Source of the DNA: Keguizhuia sedimenti
GTDB taxonomy: Bacteria; Pseudomonadota; Gammaproteobacteria; Burkholderiales; Burkholderiaceae_D
Length of the DNA stretch: 64,000 nucleotides
Assembly: GCA_030715135.1 (NCBI GenBank)
Contig: JAUYVH010000013.1
Location: 1 to 64,000, forward strand
Reading direction: 5' to 3'
The translations under genes and the position numbers were made by a program. Under the pieces are notes generated by a model. The model did no database searches. It had not been told where the DNA came from and saw only the letters and a list, made by a program, of their open reading frames with translations. Shown in pieces: positions 63,607 to 64,000 of the stretch (within the stretch, counting starts at the first letter, position 1; each line of letters starts with the position of its first letter).

Positions 63607-63885
63607 TCACGATTGCCGTTCACCGCGTTTTGCCTTGAGCAGCAAAATGATCGCTGCCGGCACATGCGCTACGCCGAATCCAGTGAGAACTGCGATCAGT
63701 TTTTGCGGGATGTCTGCGACATACAAGCTGGATACGACACCGAAGGCGGTACCGACCGCTATCAGAATTATTCGGGAAAGAAATGCTTTCGCTGACGAAT
63801 CGGTAAATACGGAAATTTTTCTATGCACATATGCAGCCGCGGCCAAGGCGGAGAATGCCAGTATTATTCCAACGATGATTTCCAT
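63607..63885 (-). CDS. small membrane protein of unknown function
   Basis: 92 residues, about three membrane helices (1-20, 38-58 and 63-85) and a basic C-terminus (KAKRGERQS). No ribosome site stands out before the ATG at 63885. It is leftward and probably in the same unit as the 80-residue gene. No family is recognised. Sequence from 63886 to the window end holds no recognised gene. Confidence 0.5.
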   Translation of the reverse strand: MEIIVGIILAFSALAAAAYVHRKISVFTDSSAKAFLSRIILIAVGTAFGVVSSLYVADIPQKLIAVLTGFGVAHVPAAIILLLKAKRGERQS

Positions 63886-64000
63886 GGTTAAGCAGACGCC
63901 TTTATAAGAATGTAAGTATTTTTCCTATGCGATATTCGATAGCCGCCGCGATGCTTTAAGCCAGAAGCGGCGGCACGAGCATTTACGCTTATCATCAGCG

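Noticed and set aside
1-64000. tRNA, rRNA, insertion sequences, prophage or CRISPR genes
   Set aside because: No cloverleaf, transposase, integrase or cas-like sequence was recognised by eye; a systematic scan was not possible.

Overview
The window reads as chromosomal DNA of a Gram-negative betaproteobacterium, most likely Burkholderiales and close to the Oxalobacteraceae. I infer this from moderately GC-rich genes, paired ppsR/ppsA, a fused Aas with LplT, a MlaC-type protein, an outer-membrane barrel protein, and two families that I recall as mainly betaproteobacterial (DUF2863-like, DUF2145-like). No rRNA, tRNA, CRISPR, insertion sequence or phage gene was recognised. The left edge cuts a histidine kinase gene.

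Layout. 0-9 kb: truncated sensor kinase, an FNR/CRP-type regulator, YjbQ, a membrane-anchored propeller-like protein next to a phospholipase D/cardiolipin synthase-like enzyme, a cupin, a zinc-ribbon peptide, a DUF2863-like protein and a lipoprotein. 9-24.4 kb: three c-di-GMP enzymes (two diguanylate cyclases, one MHYT-GGDEF-EAL), a FUSC transporter, psd, mlaC, and four secreted Ser/Gly/Thr-rich low-complexity proteins, three of them in one apparent operon. 24.5-33.6 kb: LysR/YceI, a LigB-type dioxygenase, rutE-like, dgkA, divergent ppsR/ppsA and an NDH-2. 33.7-42.5 kb: a double-domain KaiC-like ATPase followed by a single-domain response regulator, a zinc-ribbon coiled-coil membrane protein, aas-lplT, a DUF2145-like secreted protein overlapping a secreted AbrB-like protein, and an XRE regulator. 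42.5-54.5 kb: a hybrid histidine kinase behind a perfect FNR-type box, an antiporter, a glutamine amidotransferase-HPP pair, an outer-membrane barrel, a DUF3445-type N-demethylase, and a TetR-led cassette of two VOC proteins and an AHSA1 protein with a perfect 18-bp operator. 54.8-64 kb: a secreted protein with five 11-residue helical repeats, a second Crp/Fnr regulator divergent from a soluble histidine kinase, an exported methyltransferase, a small ORF coupled to a FemAB/GNAT-like enzyme, an alpha/beta hydrolase, an SRPBCC protein with a long disordered tail, and small proteins.

How the genes may work together. The clearest themes are sensing and signalling (three histidine kinases, three c-di-GMP enzymes, KaiC plus receiver, two Crp/Fnr proteins) and envelope or phospholipid work (PLD-like, Psd, Aas, LplT, DgkA, MlaC, FUSC). 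The best candidates for something undescribed are the GTGGSSA-repeat secreted protein operon near the c-di-GMP enzymes, the exported 11-mer repeat protein, the KaiC-receiver pair, and the small ORF plus FemAB-like pair. Two kinases at opposite parts of the window share one membrane sensor domain, and one of them has an exact FNR-type site upstream. All starts, family names and regulatory calls come from reading the sequence; no database search was run.
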